From Acanthamoeba castellanii str. Neff (taxonomy: Eukaryota; Discosea; Longamoebia; Acanthamoebidae): DNA of 64,000 nucleotides. This document shows positions 19,700-32,653 of this stretch, in pieces. The notes beneath the pieces are model-generated. The model saw only the letters and a list, made by a program, of their open reading frames with translations. It had not been told where the DNA came from and did no database searches. Numbering within the stretch: position 1 is the first letter of the stretch; the number at the start of each line of letters is the position of its first letter. The position numbers and the translations under genes are program-made. The DNA is taken from NCBI RefSeq assembly GCF_000313135.1, contig NW_004457313.1:62001-126000 (forward strand), read 5' to 3'.

Positions 19700-22600
19700 A
19701 TGGAAAGGATGGCGGAGATGAGCGGGCGCAACATAGAGCACATACTGCTGGCCGAGTTTGACATCGACAAGGGCAGCACTCTCAAGCACCAAATACCCGG
19801 ACCCATACCAAACTATGCCGACGAGTACACCGCTGCATCAATGTTACATTTACCTTTTAATAATGCAACGTTGGATCCTAATCTCTCTCCAATTCCTTCT
19901 CAAGCTTTTTGGCAGACCGCATGCTGCCCGATGGTGCACAGAACCAGGTCCCAACTCCCAATCCAGTTCGTTTTCATTTTTTATGTATTCTATTTTATAT
20001 TTAACAATGAACTTTTGTTGTGTGACAGGAATGGGACTGGACGCTCTTCTTCCTGAACAGAGAGGTCCACTACAGCGTACATCAACCTTCTGGTCTCGAG
20101 TTGTGTCCTGCACAGTGCATGATGATGATGCTCACCACATGCAACTGACGTGCACACAGAACCGAGCTTCGGCAGATGACATGGAGTCGTGGGAAGTGAT
20201 CGGGTACGCTGCCCTACAGCGAGCCCGCGCGGGCTGGGCTGACGTTTGGAGGGTTTCTTACGGCATGTTCCCATCACATACAGCAATGAGGAGCGCGGAC
20301 GGGCCAAACAGATGAAAGAGGTGGGCAAGATGGGGGTCAACAACAAAAACGAACGCGATGACGAGAAGCCGCTCTATTGCCTCACCCTCATCCACTGCCG
20401 TAAGGTACTACACAATCGCTCCCTCCTGCCCGCCCCTCCCCGCTCGCAGCACGGCTCACACGGACTGTTGTCCTGCCCACTACGACCTAGGACGAAACTG
20501 TGCGGCGCGGTGCCACCATTCGGTCGATCGCCATCTGCTCGCGGCTTCCGTTCGTCAACGTGTTTCGGGTTCCTCCTTCATTCATTCATTCATTCTTTCT
20601 TTGCAATGCCGCGCGGGCTGGACTGGATTCCCACGGCCCAGCTGAAAGTCTGACCTGTGGCGTCCCTTTTCTCCCTTTGTGATGATGGCAGCCCCTTCTG
20701 TTCCGCGCCCTTCAGGAGTACTTTCACGAGGAGGACGTCGGTGTACTACAATGCCTCTACTCCTCGATCAACAACACTGACCTCTCCCGTCAGAAGGTGC
20801 CCCATTGCTACCCATGTTTCGTTCTCTTGCTGGGCGACTGAAAAGCAGTTGTGGTGACTGTGGCTGTGGCTGTGGCAGACCATCATCAGTAACACGCAGA
20901 GCTTCGCGCAATACAGCAGCCGACCGCTCTATTCCTTTTTCGTGCCGAGCAGCGCCGAGTCAGCGTCGGGACAAGTCGCGCTGGAGCACGGCCAGCAGTT
21001 CATATTCGAAGAACCTCTGCGCGTTCCGCTCCACCACTCCAAGGACCAGTTCGACGAGGTGCGACTTCCTGAAAGTCTCACCACACACCTGACCCAAACG
21101 CATGCGCTCACCGTCGCCATCGTGTACGACGTTGAACAGATTTCGGTCCGCGACTTGTTGCGCAAGTTCAAGGCCAAGGGCGTTGTCTATCTCTACATGA
21201 CCGTGCTCATGGGCTACCGTCTGCTGGTCATGGGACACAACGTCTCCACCTCGGATATCTGCCAGTGCGTTCCCCCGTCGTTCACCCTTACCCCTGTGAC
21301 GACCGCGTGTGCGATCATCGCCCGCCTGACCCACCACCTCCCTCGGGGTCGACAGGTCGGTGCTGTCGATCGTGGGGCTCGTGTGTCCGCCCCTGTCGGG
21401 CATTTTGATGGAGCGGGCCTTCCCCTACGTCAGCTTGACCGACGTTATCTTCCAGGATGTGTACGCAGCGCACTCGCACCTTCTTCAACCATCGTCGTGG
21501 CGAGCGATTGGTATTCGTTAACTCGTCCATATGTGTGCATGTGTGTGTGTGTGTGGCGACCGCAGGGACGGGTTCATTGCGGGTACGACGAACCCGTACT
21601 TCAAGGAGAAGTGCGATTGGGACGTGCTGGCCGATCTCGAGAGCGGCAAGGTCGTCATTCGCTCGCCCAAGGTCGAGCAGCTCATCACCGGCCAGGTCGT
21701 CAGCTCCATGAGCGAGAAGTCCACCTCGGGGTACTTAACCCTTGCCGTTTCTCACTGCGCAAGCATGCTGCACAACGCGCGCGCGTATAGGAGTGTAACA
21801 CGACACTGTGCCTACAGTCTGCGGCTGTTTGCGAGCAAGTTGGATTCGTACTCGCGTCAGTCATTGGCCGGACCTTCGGCGGTGGCTACCTACAACGAGA
21901 AGCTCATCAAGCTTCTCAAGAAGGGCCTTGCCCTCGACGTCGGCGAAGCCTGGCTGCGACGGCGCTTCCAGGTGCGCGCCCGTGCCTTCATTTTTTTGAT
22001 GATCGCCGTTCATGGTAGTGCCAACGTACGCTGACGTTCGCGCCCGCGCCTTTCCAATTCGTCAGGAGAACACACTGAACCTGCTCGATGCAGCCTTGGG
22101 TCCGGCCATCAAGCCGCTCGTGCCCGAGAAGCAGAAGGCGGCCGACCAGCTCTCCGCCGTCCACAAGAAGATCCGCGAGACCCTCGCCTTCCAGCGGTAC
22201 GCCCACCTCGCTCGCGTGGAATGTTGAACGCCAAAAGCCCACAGCCAACTACTGGGCGATCATAAACGGTGTGCAGGTATGAGCAGTGGGTGAAGAGTGG
22301 GTTCCGGATACAGGAGCAGCCCGATGACGACGAGGGATCCGATCAAACGCGGTACGCTGGGGGCGGGAATGACAGAGAGTTTGGAACGTGGAATGGATCG
22401 ACGCTGACGCTGAGTTCTCACCCGCTCCCACCACGACTCACTCACGCGCAGAACGAGCCTGGTGTTGCACCACATCAAGCAGCTCCAGCAGATCGTGGAG
22501 GGCGAAAAGGACGGCAAGCCGACCAGCGGCGATCCCTCCTCGCTCGACGTCATCTTCGCCAACCTCCTCGCCCTCGTGCAGACCAAGCGGCAGTACTCCG

Positions 22601-22880
22601 ATGTACGCCACCCCCCCCCCGTTCACTACCCTCGCGCCGAGTGATTGACTCAATCATTTTAACTCCGAACGGCCGCACCACACAGTTCTTGTCGCTGTTG
22701 TGCCTGTATCTGGGCGATGCGGACCTGGAGTCCTTCCTTGCTCGAATCGCCTCGGAGCCGCTCCGCCTACAGACCTCCATCTTCTTTTCGCGCCTGCTCG
22801 CCTTCAAGGTTCACCTCCGTCCCCTCTCTCTTTCGCTTCTCACATCATTTTACCCCCAGTGCTTGTGGTGGGTTGCGTGA
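19700..22880 (+). CDS. Afi1/SPA-type DENN-domain protein (Arf/Rab docking, polarised traffic)
   Basis: Sixteen exons with agreeing phases (about 571 aa): 19700-19824, 19905-19947, 20029-20076, 20160-20203, 20284-20404, 20692-20796, 20879-21058, 21140-21264, 21356-21460, 21566-21730, 21818-21971, 22066-22196, 22277-22351, 22452-22602, 22686-22808, 22860-22880. The N-terminus HILLAEFDIDKGSTLKHQIP, then FLADRMLPDGAQNQ and DWTLFFLNRE, is the signature of the Afi1 N-terminal region (Arf3 docking). The central GVVYLYMTVLMGYRLLVMG and GFIAGTTNPYFKEKCDWDVL match SPA/AVL9-like DENN modules. Such proteins link small GTPases to polarised secretion. The last exon adds only CLWWVA. Intron 14 contains C10. 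Confidence 0.87.
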
Positions 22881-23608
22881 TCGCGTCACCGATCGGTGGG
22901 CACTAATATTTTATATATTTATTTTTTTACGGGCGTGTTGGTGAAAATAGAGTCGAATGCTCCAAGGAGAAGAGTGAAGCTTCACCCACGATCTGGAACA
23001 GAACAACGTTCTGTTGTGTAATTGCCTCCCACCAATGTACATCAAGTGTCAGCCACCTCCAACCTCAACTAAATCGCAGTCCACCGAAGCCGCAAGCGGC
23101 CGCAACAAGATGTCGCTGGCGTCGACGCGGAATGTCCGCTGTTACAGGGCGTGCGTCACAGTAAGTGCCAGCCGGTCTGGGCCGGAGAGATGACTCACTC
23201 ACCTCCCCTCCCCGTTTGGGTCTTTGCTCGAAGTGTGTCCGTTCGCGCGAGTTTCCCTCGTTCATTTGGGTGTCTTTTGTTATTTGCCCGATCGCCGATC
23301 GTCTTCTGTCGGTGGCCTACTACGCCACCATTCTTGCTGGGCACAGTGCACCACGCCCGTTACCCGCCACTGACCGGTCTCGTTTTCTTCCTTCGCCGGA
23401 CCAGACTGAAGTCTTCTCTCACTCTCACCCTCACCCTCACCCAAGGAAGCAACCCAACGTTCGAGGGCAGTATTGTGTTTTTTTCCTCTTTTTTTCTTTT
23501 TATTGTTCGTCGCACAACACACGCGTCGAACAGCACGAGGCACGCTGACCAAACAGTAAACAATAATAACGAAGAAGAAAAGGAAGAAGACAAAGAGGAG
23601 AAGAAGAG
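22881..23608. other. Intergenic, possible 5' non-coding exon
   Basis: 728 bp between the Afi1-like stop and the AGC-kinase start. A small open segment with ATG 23110 runs into a consensus donor (GTAAGT at 23161), so an upstream 5' exon or uORF of the kinase is possible. A tract of CTCACC-like repeats lies near 23425. No protein gene is supported. Confidence 0.4.
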
Positions 23609-26600
23609 ATGGAGTCGTCGAGTGGAGATGAAGTGGACACGTCGTCGTCGTCCGGGGTGAATTCGCCGAGCAGCAACCCGATCAGCAGCAGCAGGTCGCG
23701 GACCCACACGCCCCCGGGCGGGGGCGAGGCGTTGATGGAGGAGCTCAAGGCCTCGTCGGACAACGGCGGACGGAACTGGAAGGTGCGCGTATCCACGAAA
23801 TCGAAGAAGCAGGAGCAGAAGGAGCAGAAGTCGGGCCGCAAGGGCCTCCGCAAGAAGGGCAAGGACCTGGGCAAGGAGGAGCGCAAGCGGCAGAAGAACG
23901 GCGAGGGGGGCGCCCTCATCTGCTTCAAAGTCATCAAGACCAACCAATACGGCAAACGTCAAAAGAGGTACTACGCCCCCCCCCCGCACCAATCTCTTAA
24001 AGATCGAAGCCCTCCCCCCCGCGACAAAGAGCGAAGGCCTTCACTTTGGGGCTTGAGGGGAGAGTGACCGAGCGTTAGGAAGAGAGCGGGCGCGGCCTTG
24101 AGGCGTCCTGTCTGACTCGTGCGAGTGTTCGTGTTTGTCGTCTTCGTTCTTTGTCTTCGTTCTTCTGTTGGTGGTGTTGGGCAGGATATTGGCGTTGAGT
24201 CCGTCGGGCGTGGCGAACATGAAGGGGAAGCAGATCCAGTGGTTCGTGCGGGCGGAGGACGTGTACCGGATCACGCAGAGCGAGACGAACCCCAAGTCCT
24301 TCAACATCACCTTCTTCCACCACTACTCCTTCGACGCCGAGACCTCCGAGCAGGCCAGCCGCGTCATCGACGCCCTCAAGGGACTCGGCCTGGGCCAAAT
24401 CCACGTCAAGTCCGCCGCCGCAACCGCCGCCGACTCCGCCAACGGGTTCGTGTGTGTGGTGTGTGTGTGTGTGCGTGTCGTGCGTGTCGTGCGTGTTGCT
24501 TACGTTTGAGAGGGTTCAGGGTGGCGCCGGCGCCGGCGACGACGGACGAGGATCGGGGCGAGCATCAGGGCAGCAACAACAACGAGCAAAAGTTCAAGAA
24601 GGACATGCTCTCCCTGTCGCCCTGCGGCAGTCCCATCGGACCCCTCTCCCTCCTCGCCACCAGCACCGGTACCCCCCACATTCCTCCGCTTCGCTCGGCA
24701 TTCCTTCCCTACCAGCATACCAGGAATTCCTCACAACCGTGTGTCGTATCATGTGTGTGTCGTGTGTTGCGTGTGTGTCGTGTGTGTCGTATGTCGTGTG
24801 TCGTGTCGTCTTGTAATGTGCAGCGGGTGACGCTGCGTTTTGGGAGAATGAGGATGAAGAGGGCGAGGAGGAGGGCGAGGGTGAAGGCGAGGGCGAGGAG
24901 GAGAAGGCGAAGAAGGAGCGGCAGCTGTCGTTCGAGTCCAAGCTCTACGGGTACCAGATGGAGAAGGAGAAGGAGAAGGCGCAGAAGGAACTCCAGCAGT
25001 CCATGCAGGGCAACAAGAGGACCGCCCTCGAAGATTTCGAGCTTCTCAAGGTCCTCGGCAAGGGCAGCTTCGGCAAGGTACCCACACACGACGCACACGA
25101 CACACATGACACACATGACACACGCGCGTATGGAAGAACGGTTGGCTGACGTGTGGCTGGGCCCGCGGTGCGTGCAGGTGCTGCTGGTACAGAGGCTGGA
25201 CAACGGGCAGAAGTACGCCCTCAAGATTTTGAAGAAGTCGGACGTCTACAAACGCAACCAGATCGCCCACACCAACACCGAGAAGAACATTCTTTCGACT
25301 CTCCAGGCACACACATTCCCCACATTCCCGATACTTCTCTTCGTTGCCTAACCCCAGTCATACGCATTCCTTCGCCATCTCTGCAGCACCCGTTCGTGGT
25401 CAAGCTGGCCGCTGCGTTCCAGACGGACGAGAAGCTTTACATGTGTCTCGAGTATGTCGAGGGCGGCGAACTCTTTGTTCACCTCAGACGGTACGACACG
25501 ACACGCACACGACACGACCAACGACACGACACGACACGACATGACACGACACGACCACACATCACAGTCTCTCGCTCGTCAAACGGTCGTTGGGTGGCTC
25601 ATCTCTGTCTATGATGTAATTAATGCCACAGGTCGGGCTGCTTCCCAGAGCACGTGGCGCGGTTCTACATCGTGGAGGTGATGCTGGCGCTGGACTTCCT
25701 GCATCGTCACGACATCATCTATCGTGACCTCAAGCCCGAGAACATTCTTCTCGATCGCGAGGGCCACATCAAGCTCACCGACTTTGGTACCACACACCGC
25801 ACACACCGCACACACCGCAAACCTGGTGGCTCATATGAGGGCGAACCAGGGCTGTCGAAGACGGGCATCACGAGCGTGGGCGGGCAGGGCGACGGGCAGA
25901 CGGCGCGCACCTTCTGCGGGACCCCCGAGTACCTGGCGCCGGAGATCATCACCGGGATCGGCCACGGCAAGGCCGTCGACTGGTGGTCCTGCGGCATCCT
26001 CCTCTTCGAAATGCTCACCGGCAAGCCGCCCTTCTACTCCAAGAACCGCAACACCATGTACCTCAAGACCATCAAGGTACACAATCACACGCACAACCGC
26101 ACACGCACACACTCACGCACACGCACGCACCACCGCACACGCTGACGAAACGCGCACACGCACACATGACAGGGCACGGTGGAGTGTCCGGAGTATATGT
26201 CGCTGGAGGCGGAGAGCCTGGTGAAGGCCCTGCTCACGCGGCGACCCGAGGACCGGCTGGGCTCCGGTCCGACGGGCGTGGCGGGCGTCAAGAAGCACCC
26301 CTTCTTCGCCAACGTCGACTGGGACGCCTACTCCCGCCGCGAGGTGAAGCCGCCCTTCAAGCCCCGCGTCGAGGTACTCCCTTCTCTCTTTCTTCGCTTT
26401 CGTTCTTTGGCCCCTTGCACTCTTTTTCCCGTCGCTTTCGCTTCCGTTCTTCTTGCTGAGCGCGAGTGTGGGCACACAGGAGCAAGTGCGGCCGTCGGCG
26501 GCCGAGGACCCGTTGGTGGTGAGCGAGCGGGTGGATTGCCGATCGTCGCTCTCGCCCGACTCCGTGGCGGCGTCGACCTACTTCAAGGACTTCTCGTGGG

Positions 26601-26668
26601 AGGCCTCCCTCGCCGACACCGAGTCGCGCAACAAGGAGGACAACGACGACACCGCCGTCCACCCGTGA
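23609..26668 (+). CDS. AGC-family Ser/Thr protein kinase with N-terminal PH-like domain
   Basis: Ten exons with agreeing phases (675 aa): 23609-23967, 24185-24445, 24520-24668, 24824-25077, 25178-25306, 25387-25490, 25632-25786, 25850-26076, 26173-26373, 26480-26668. The first ~120 residues are Ser- and Lys-rich. A PH-like segment follows ([40 protein letters not shown]), then an acidic linker. Kinase motifs: glycine loop [29 protein letters not shown], activation loop [12 protein letters not shown]. The C-terminal AGC tail has a hydrophobic motif FKDFSW. AKT/S6K/SGK-like kinases are activated by phosphorylation of these two sites. A Gly/Gln insert (SVGGQGDGQ) precedes the activation threonine. 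The intron after exon 5 appears to use a GC donor. Confidence 0.92.
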
Positions 26669-26808
26669 GCAACAACGTCAACATGCATCACCCCGCACCA
26701 CCAACACCAACACCACTCCGCGAGTTTACTGTATTTTAATTTTAATATTCAACTCATATTCACGTTCTCTTTTTTTGTCTTCTTGTCGTGCCACCAAGGC
26801 CTCGTTAC

Positions 26809-29136
26809 CTAGTGCGTGGTGTCGGGCGCTTCGGCGAGGAGGTCATTGACGCTGTAGATGCCCGAGAAGACGCCGCTGCTGGGCGCCAGGTGGGAACTGG
26901 CCACCACGATCACGTGGTCGTTCTTGTCGATCAGGTCCAGATCCAGCCCCTGACAGCGCCAATGAACCCAAAACGTCAGCAGCTGGCGAGTCACACACGC
27001 AATGCCGCACGCGCAACACGAGACGCGCTTCTGGGAGGGGTACCATCTTGATGGCGTTGCGGGCCTTTTCTTCGACTGAGTCGCCAGTGACCAGCGGGGA
27101 GTAGATGCTCTGGACGCCCCACACGACGTTGAGCTCGCGGGCCGCCCTCAGGTTGGCCGTGAACGCCAGGATCGGAATGTTGGGGCGGTACTTGGACACC
27201 ATGCGCGTGCTGAGGAGATGGGTGGCGGTGCACCAGAGCGTGAGACCACACACGCACGCACGCACACGCACACACACGACGGTACCTGTAGCCGGTGGTG
27301 GCGATGGTGACGATCTTGCCGGAGATGCCCTGGGCGTTGAACTGCTTGGCCATGGTGAAGCAGCCGTGGCCCATCAGCTCGGCATTGCCCGGGTTCGCCG
27401 AGTCGTAGTGGTCCGGGTTGCGACTCTCCATAAATCGCTCCGCCTCCCCCACGATCGAGTCCATTGTCTGGCATTGTGTGTGTCGTGTGTGTCGTGTGTG
27501 TCGTGTGTGTCGTGTGTGTGTGTGTGTGATTAGCACAGCGCAGAGGTTGTGATGGTGATGGTGATGGAGATGGTGGTACCTTGACGCAGATGACGGGGAA
27601 CTTGCCGACCGAAGTCTCGCCGGAGAGCATCACAGCGTCGGCGCCGTCGAGCACGGCGTTGAATACGTCGCTGGCCTCGGCGCGGGTGGGGCGCTGCGCG
27701 AGAGTCATCGACTCCAGCATCTGTCCGCCCCCGCCACAGATATGTGAGACCACCACCGCCGGTGCGGCCGCTGGGTCATGAGTGCTCGTACCTGGGTGGC
27801 GACGATCACGGGCTTGCCCTCCCTGTTGCACTTGCGCACGATGTCCTTCTGCGCGGCGGGCACGCCCCACGTCGGGATCTCCACGCCCAGGTCACCGCGG
27901 GCGACCATAATGGCGTCGGAGGCGCTGATGATTTCGTCGATGCAGTCCAGGGCGCCCGGCCTCTCCACCTTGGCCATGATCTTGACGTCCGTGTTGCCAA
28001 AGTCCCGCAGACAGCTTCGCACCTTCTCCACGTCTGCGCCGTTGCCGATGAACGAGGCGGCCACGTACTCGGGGTTCAACTTCGCGATCAGCTCCAGGTC
28101 TTTCTGTGGACCGAACCAACCACACAACACCGCCGCGAGCGTTTGAGATCGGGCCAAAGAACGAAGAATAAAGAGCGAAAGAGGCGGCGCACCTTGTCCT
28201 TCTCGGTGATGATGTTGAGGGAGAGCTTGCCCTTGGGGATGTTGCAGCCCTTGTGGTCCGAGATCTGGCCGCCGGCCTCGACCACGCACGCGAGACTGCG
28301 GGCCTTCTTGGCCTCCACCCGCAGCTTGACGATGCCGTCGTTGATGAAGATCTTGTCGCCCACATCGAGGTCCTCCATCATGTGCGGGTACTTGATCTGC
28401 ACGCACTCAGGCGTACCGAGCACGCTGTCGGCCGTCACGTCGATGTGGTCGCCCACGTCCACGTTGAACGCCTCCTTAACCTTCCCCGTGCGGATCTTGG
28501 GTCCCTGGATATCGCACAGGATCGACACCTGCGCACACATTCCACACACACCACACGCACACACACACACACACACGCACACACACGCACGCACACACCG
28601 CACGCACGACCGCACACACCGCACGCGTGCTTAGGGTATGGTGCCAAGGAAGGAGGGAAGTGGAGGGTAGAGGGTACCTGCTCGGAGAACTCGGAGGAGA
28701 TGCGTCGAACGGTGGAGAAGATGGCCTCCATTTCCTCGTGGGTGCCGTGGGAGAAGTTGAGGCGCACCATGTCCATGCCCGCCAGGATCAGCTCCCGCAG
28801 GACCTCCTCCGATGACGAGGCCGGACCCAACGTACACACGATCTTGGTCTGCACCGCACGCCCAACAAAATAAGGTTTCAATAATAACTAAAAAAATAAC
28901 GATATACAGATAATCATATTTTATTTAACAGCGAGGTAACGCTTTGGGGGGGGGGGTGAATAGATTGAGTGGCACTCAAGGATGGAGAGGGGGAGTACCT
29001 TCATGGTGGTGGGAGGGAAGGCACCGAGGTCACTGAGAGTGTGTTGGGGCTTTTGCTGATTGCGGTAATGACCGCGCGCCGCGGTCAGCGAGCGCTTGAG
29101 GTCCGGCTTGTTGCTTGCGTTCATCTCTCCTTCCAT
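26809..29136 (-). CDS. Pyruvate kinase
   Basis: Eight exons, all phases agreeing (528 aa): 29136-28999, 28848-28678, 28528-28193, 28103-27792, 27720-27580, 27467-27286, 27209-27044, 26949-26809. It transfers phosphate from phosphoenolpyruvate to ADP, the last step of glycolysis, in the cytosol. Motifs: [40 protein letters not shown], active-site [11 protein letters not shown] with the catalytic Lys, [13 protein letters not shown], and [17 protein letters not shown]; the C-terminal allosteric domain contains IVTIATTGY and [20 protein letters not shown]. Usual FLAQK is replaced by PAAQK, and the PRKASD-type region reads [11 protein letters not shown]; both are mild departures. It converges on the AGC kinase. 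Intron 1 has a G11 tract on the plus strand. Confidence 0.96.
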
Positions 29137-29404
29137 TGTGCTCTCTGTGGTTGTTGAGGTTCTCGCCTTCTCAGTTGCTGTTTTGTAGTGCCCCACACTG
29201 TGCCGCGGACAAAAAAATAAGAAACCTCGAGAAATGTAGAAATTTCATCCGTTTCTGTTTGATTGATCGGGGACATTTGGTTGTGGAATTAGCCATGGAA
29301 TGTTCGGCTTTGGGCAATAAAAAAAAAGGCCGCGTTCCAGCACGTGGACAATCAATAAGAGAGAAGAAGATCGAAGAGGGAGCAAGTGCGAGAGAGCGCT
29401 GAAG
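29137..29404. promoter_or_regulatory. Divergent upstream region pyruvate kinase / DENN protein
   Basis: 268 bp between two start codons facing away from each other, so it must contain both promoters. It has an A-rich stretch near 29318-29330. No named element recognised. Confidence 0.4.
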
Positions 29405-32400
29405 ATGGAAGCCGGGGTGGAGGCCAAGCGGGCGCAAATGCAGGTATTTCGCGCGACGGCATCGGTCCCGCACCGTCTGCACCAATCGGCCATCCTCGCC
29501 AGCCCTCGAAGCTTGGCCAGAGACACAGAGTCAGACTCGTCCGGGTCTGTTCCTGCAGGACTCGTTCTCGATCCCCTTCTCGCCGGGCCGCCTCACGCCA
29601 GCATCGCCTCGTCACAATCGAGCAGCGACGCTCTAATTGGAAATGGAATTGACAATGAAAGGAATGAAAATGCGATGCTGGCGGGGGGAGCGAAGATGGC
29701 GCAGCAGAAGCGTTTGTTCGATTGCGTGCTGGTGGTGGGGGTGAACGCCGTCAAGGCCGCGTCCGACGCATCGAAGAACCCGCCCTACGTGAAGTTCCAT
29801 TTCCCCTACCCGCCGAGCTTCATGAAGGCCGTGACGCAATTCTGCTTCCCCGATTCGTGCCTCGACAAGATGAAGTCCAAGCAGGAGGAGATCTTCTCCT
29901 TCGTGCTGACCGAGTCCAACGGCGAGAAGCGCTGGGGCTACTGCCACCGCGTCTTCCCCCAATGCTTCTGCATCGTCAGCTACCTCCCCTGCTTCAGCAT
30001 CTTCTCCAAAATCCTCAAAAAAGTAATCAAGCTCCACCAGAACGCTCCTCCTGGTACTACACCACCACCACCTCCTTCAATCTCTCTCCATCTCTTCATC
30101 TCTATTTCATCTTTTTCAGGATGCGTGTGGGCGCTGCTCATCTTGTGTGTGCGTGTGTGCGGTGCTAGGAATGCCGTTCAGTGCGTGCACGATGTTCCTG
30201 CGTGCGATTTACGAGCAGCCGCTGCCGCAGCCGGGCGGCACGCTGCAGTTCACCGTCGAGTACCCGGCCACCAGCAGCGCCGCGAAGAAGGCCAAGACCG
30301 AGCACTACACCTTCCGCCGGCCGGACGACTCCGACTCGCTGCTCGACCACGTCAACTTCCGCCCGCTCGTGACCCTCCTCTCCCCCGACAACATCCTCGC
30401 CGCCTTCGCCTCGCTGCTCGTCGAACGCCGCATCATCTTCATCTCCGAACGCGTCAGCACCCTCTCCGCCTGCGTACAAGCCTGCGTAGCGGTACCCCAT
30501 CACCATCCGACTCTTTCGTCCACCACCACCATCATCACCGTCACCATCATCGTCATCGCCATCGTTATGATCGTCATCGTCATCATCATTCAGCGCTGTC
30601 GTCGTTGTTGTTTGCCTGGGGCCTCACCTCTCCTGGTCTTGGGTGTCTTGTCACAGATTTTGTATCCGTTCAGCTGGCAGCACGTGTTCATCCCGGTCCT
30701 CCCCGCCTCCCTCCTCTCCTTCTGCTGTGCCCCGATGCCCTTCGGTACGTCCAAACATCGCCTCGTGCGCGTGCGGTGTGTTCGTGCGTGCGTGCGGTAG
30801 TGCGTGCGCGTGTGTTTCCGTGCGTGCGTGCGTGCGGTGGGTCTCACGAGTGGACCATGCGCCGTGTGGCACACAGTGGTGGGGGTGCTTCGGAGTAGTG
30901 TGGAGGAGCTGCAGGAGATGTCGCGCAACATGGAGGACGTGGTGATCGTGGACCTCGACGACGACCGCGTGATCCCACCGGGCTCTCAGGACACCGACGC
31001 CGCGCTCCTGCCGCCCTTCGTCGCACCCCTGCGCGCCACCATCGAGGACGTCAGCAAGCGGACGCGCAACCGAATGACCCTCACCAACCTCTCCAGCAAT
31101 TCCAACCGCAAGGTTCCCACCTCGCCGCACGTTGGTGGTGGCGTTCACACTGATTTTGTTGTGTGTGTGTCTGTCGTGTGTGTTGTGTGTTGTGTGTACA
31201 GTTGCCGAAGGACAGCACGGCAGCGCTGTCGAATGCGTTCATCGGGTTCATGGTCGATTTGCTCGCGTCGTATCGCGACTACATCGTCATCTCTCCCGGT
31301 AGCGCTGGTAGGGTCATCATGCAAATCTTCATTGATCTAGACGCCTAGCGCGCATAGTCCCTGACCACAAGTGTGTTGCGTGTGTTGCGTGTGTGGCACG
31401 CACGCAGACGAGGGCTCGTTTCCCGAGTTCAACAGAGAGGGCTTTCTCGAGAATGCGGTCAAGGAGACCCGGCCGCTGCTGGAGCTCATCACCGAGACGC
31501 AGATGTTCAGCATGTTCATCGAACAGCGCGGCGCGGCCCAAATTGACAACGGTGTGTTCGACCGCGGCATCACCGGGAAGAGCCCCGACACGGAGAGGGC
31601 GGCGGTCAGTTCCGGGGAGGCGCGCACGTCGCAGCGGATGCGGCCGGCGCACACGCGGTTCACCATGTACGAGTACGGCAACATCACCCGAAGCGAGATC
31701 TCAGCCGTACACGAGATGATCCGCGAACACACCGAAAAGACCAAAAAGGTATGCGACACGACCGCACACACGACACACACGACACACACGCACACGACGG
31801 AGCTAAAATGGTAAGTGTGTGGGTGGGTAGGATATTGACGAGCAGGAGAGCCTGGAGCTGCTTCGAAAATGGCGGGAGGAGGAAAAGAAGAGGAAGGAGA
31901 GCGCCACGAAGGCAGCGGTGGAGGCGCCTGAGCGGAAATCGACGACCACCGCCACCACCGCCACGTCTACGACAACGCCGACCGCACGCGGCGGCTTCTC
32001 TTCGATTCGGGTCAGCGTCAGCAGCGACGACAACTACCGCGGCAGCACAGGCAGCCGACAAAGCTTTCTCGCCGCGTCTCGCATGTTCGTCTCTTCTTCC
32101 CCCCCCCACCGCCCCGCGGCTTCGTTAAATTCTCAAGGCGTGTGTCGTGTCGTGTCGTGTCGTGTCGTGCTCTCTGTGTGCGATTGCAGGCCGGATCGGT
32201 CAGACAGCGGGGCAAGGCGGGCGACTTGGAAGCGAGCCCACGTGTCGCCAGCGCCCTCGCCCGTTTCCACTCCGCCCTCGTCGCTGTCGACGACGCCGAC
32301 GTCTGCGCCCACGTTCCACATCCCCTCGCCCGCCTCCAGCCCATCGTCGTTGGGCCTCTCAAAGAGCAACGCTATTGTCCGAAGCCACTCCAGGTACACC

Positions 32401-32537
32401 CACCCACACACCCATCCACGCGCGCGCGCCACATCATGGCCCTGACCATGGTCCTCTTCGCCTGTTCAATCAGCCCTGCGGGCATAAACGGCAACGGGCC
32501 AGACAGCAACGACAGGCCGGCAGCTGACACCATGTAA
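29405..32537 (+). CDS. DENN-domain protein (probable Rab guanine-nucleotide exchange factor)
   Basis: Nine exons, phases agreeing (751 aa): 29405-30053, 30169-30491, 30657-30744, 30877-31112, 31202-31298, 31408-31748, 31831-32084, 32190-32393, 32474-32537. uDENN: VKFHFPYPPSFMKAVTQFCF, RWGYCHRVFPQCFCIVSYLP. Core DENN: PDNILAAFASLLVERRIIFI, LYPFSWQHVFIPVLPASLLS, PFVVGVLRSSVEEL. dDENN: STAALSNAFIGFMVDLLASY, FLENAVKETRPLLELITETQ, QMFSMFIEQR. The C-terminus is Ser/Thr/Pro-rich and probably disordered, with a basic patch KWREEEKKRKE. DENN proteins activate Rab GTPases in membrane trafficking. The first ~80 residues are open but low in conserved content; a later start at MAQQKRLFDCVLVVG is possible. 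Confidence 0.92.
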
Positions 32538-32653
32538 ATCCCAACTCAATCCAAGAGACCCCTTATTTATCACCGACTCGGTGGGCGTGGCCGGCGTCGA
32601 TGGTGTGGTTGAAGGGGTCGATGGTGTGGTTGCATTCATTCATCGGTTGATCA

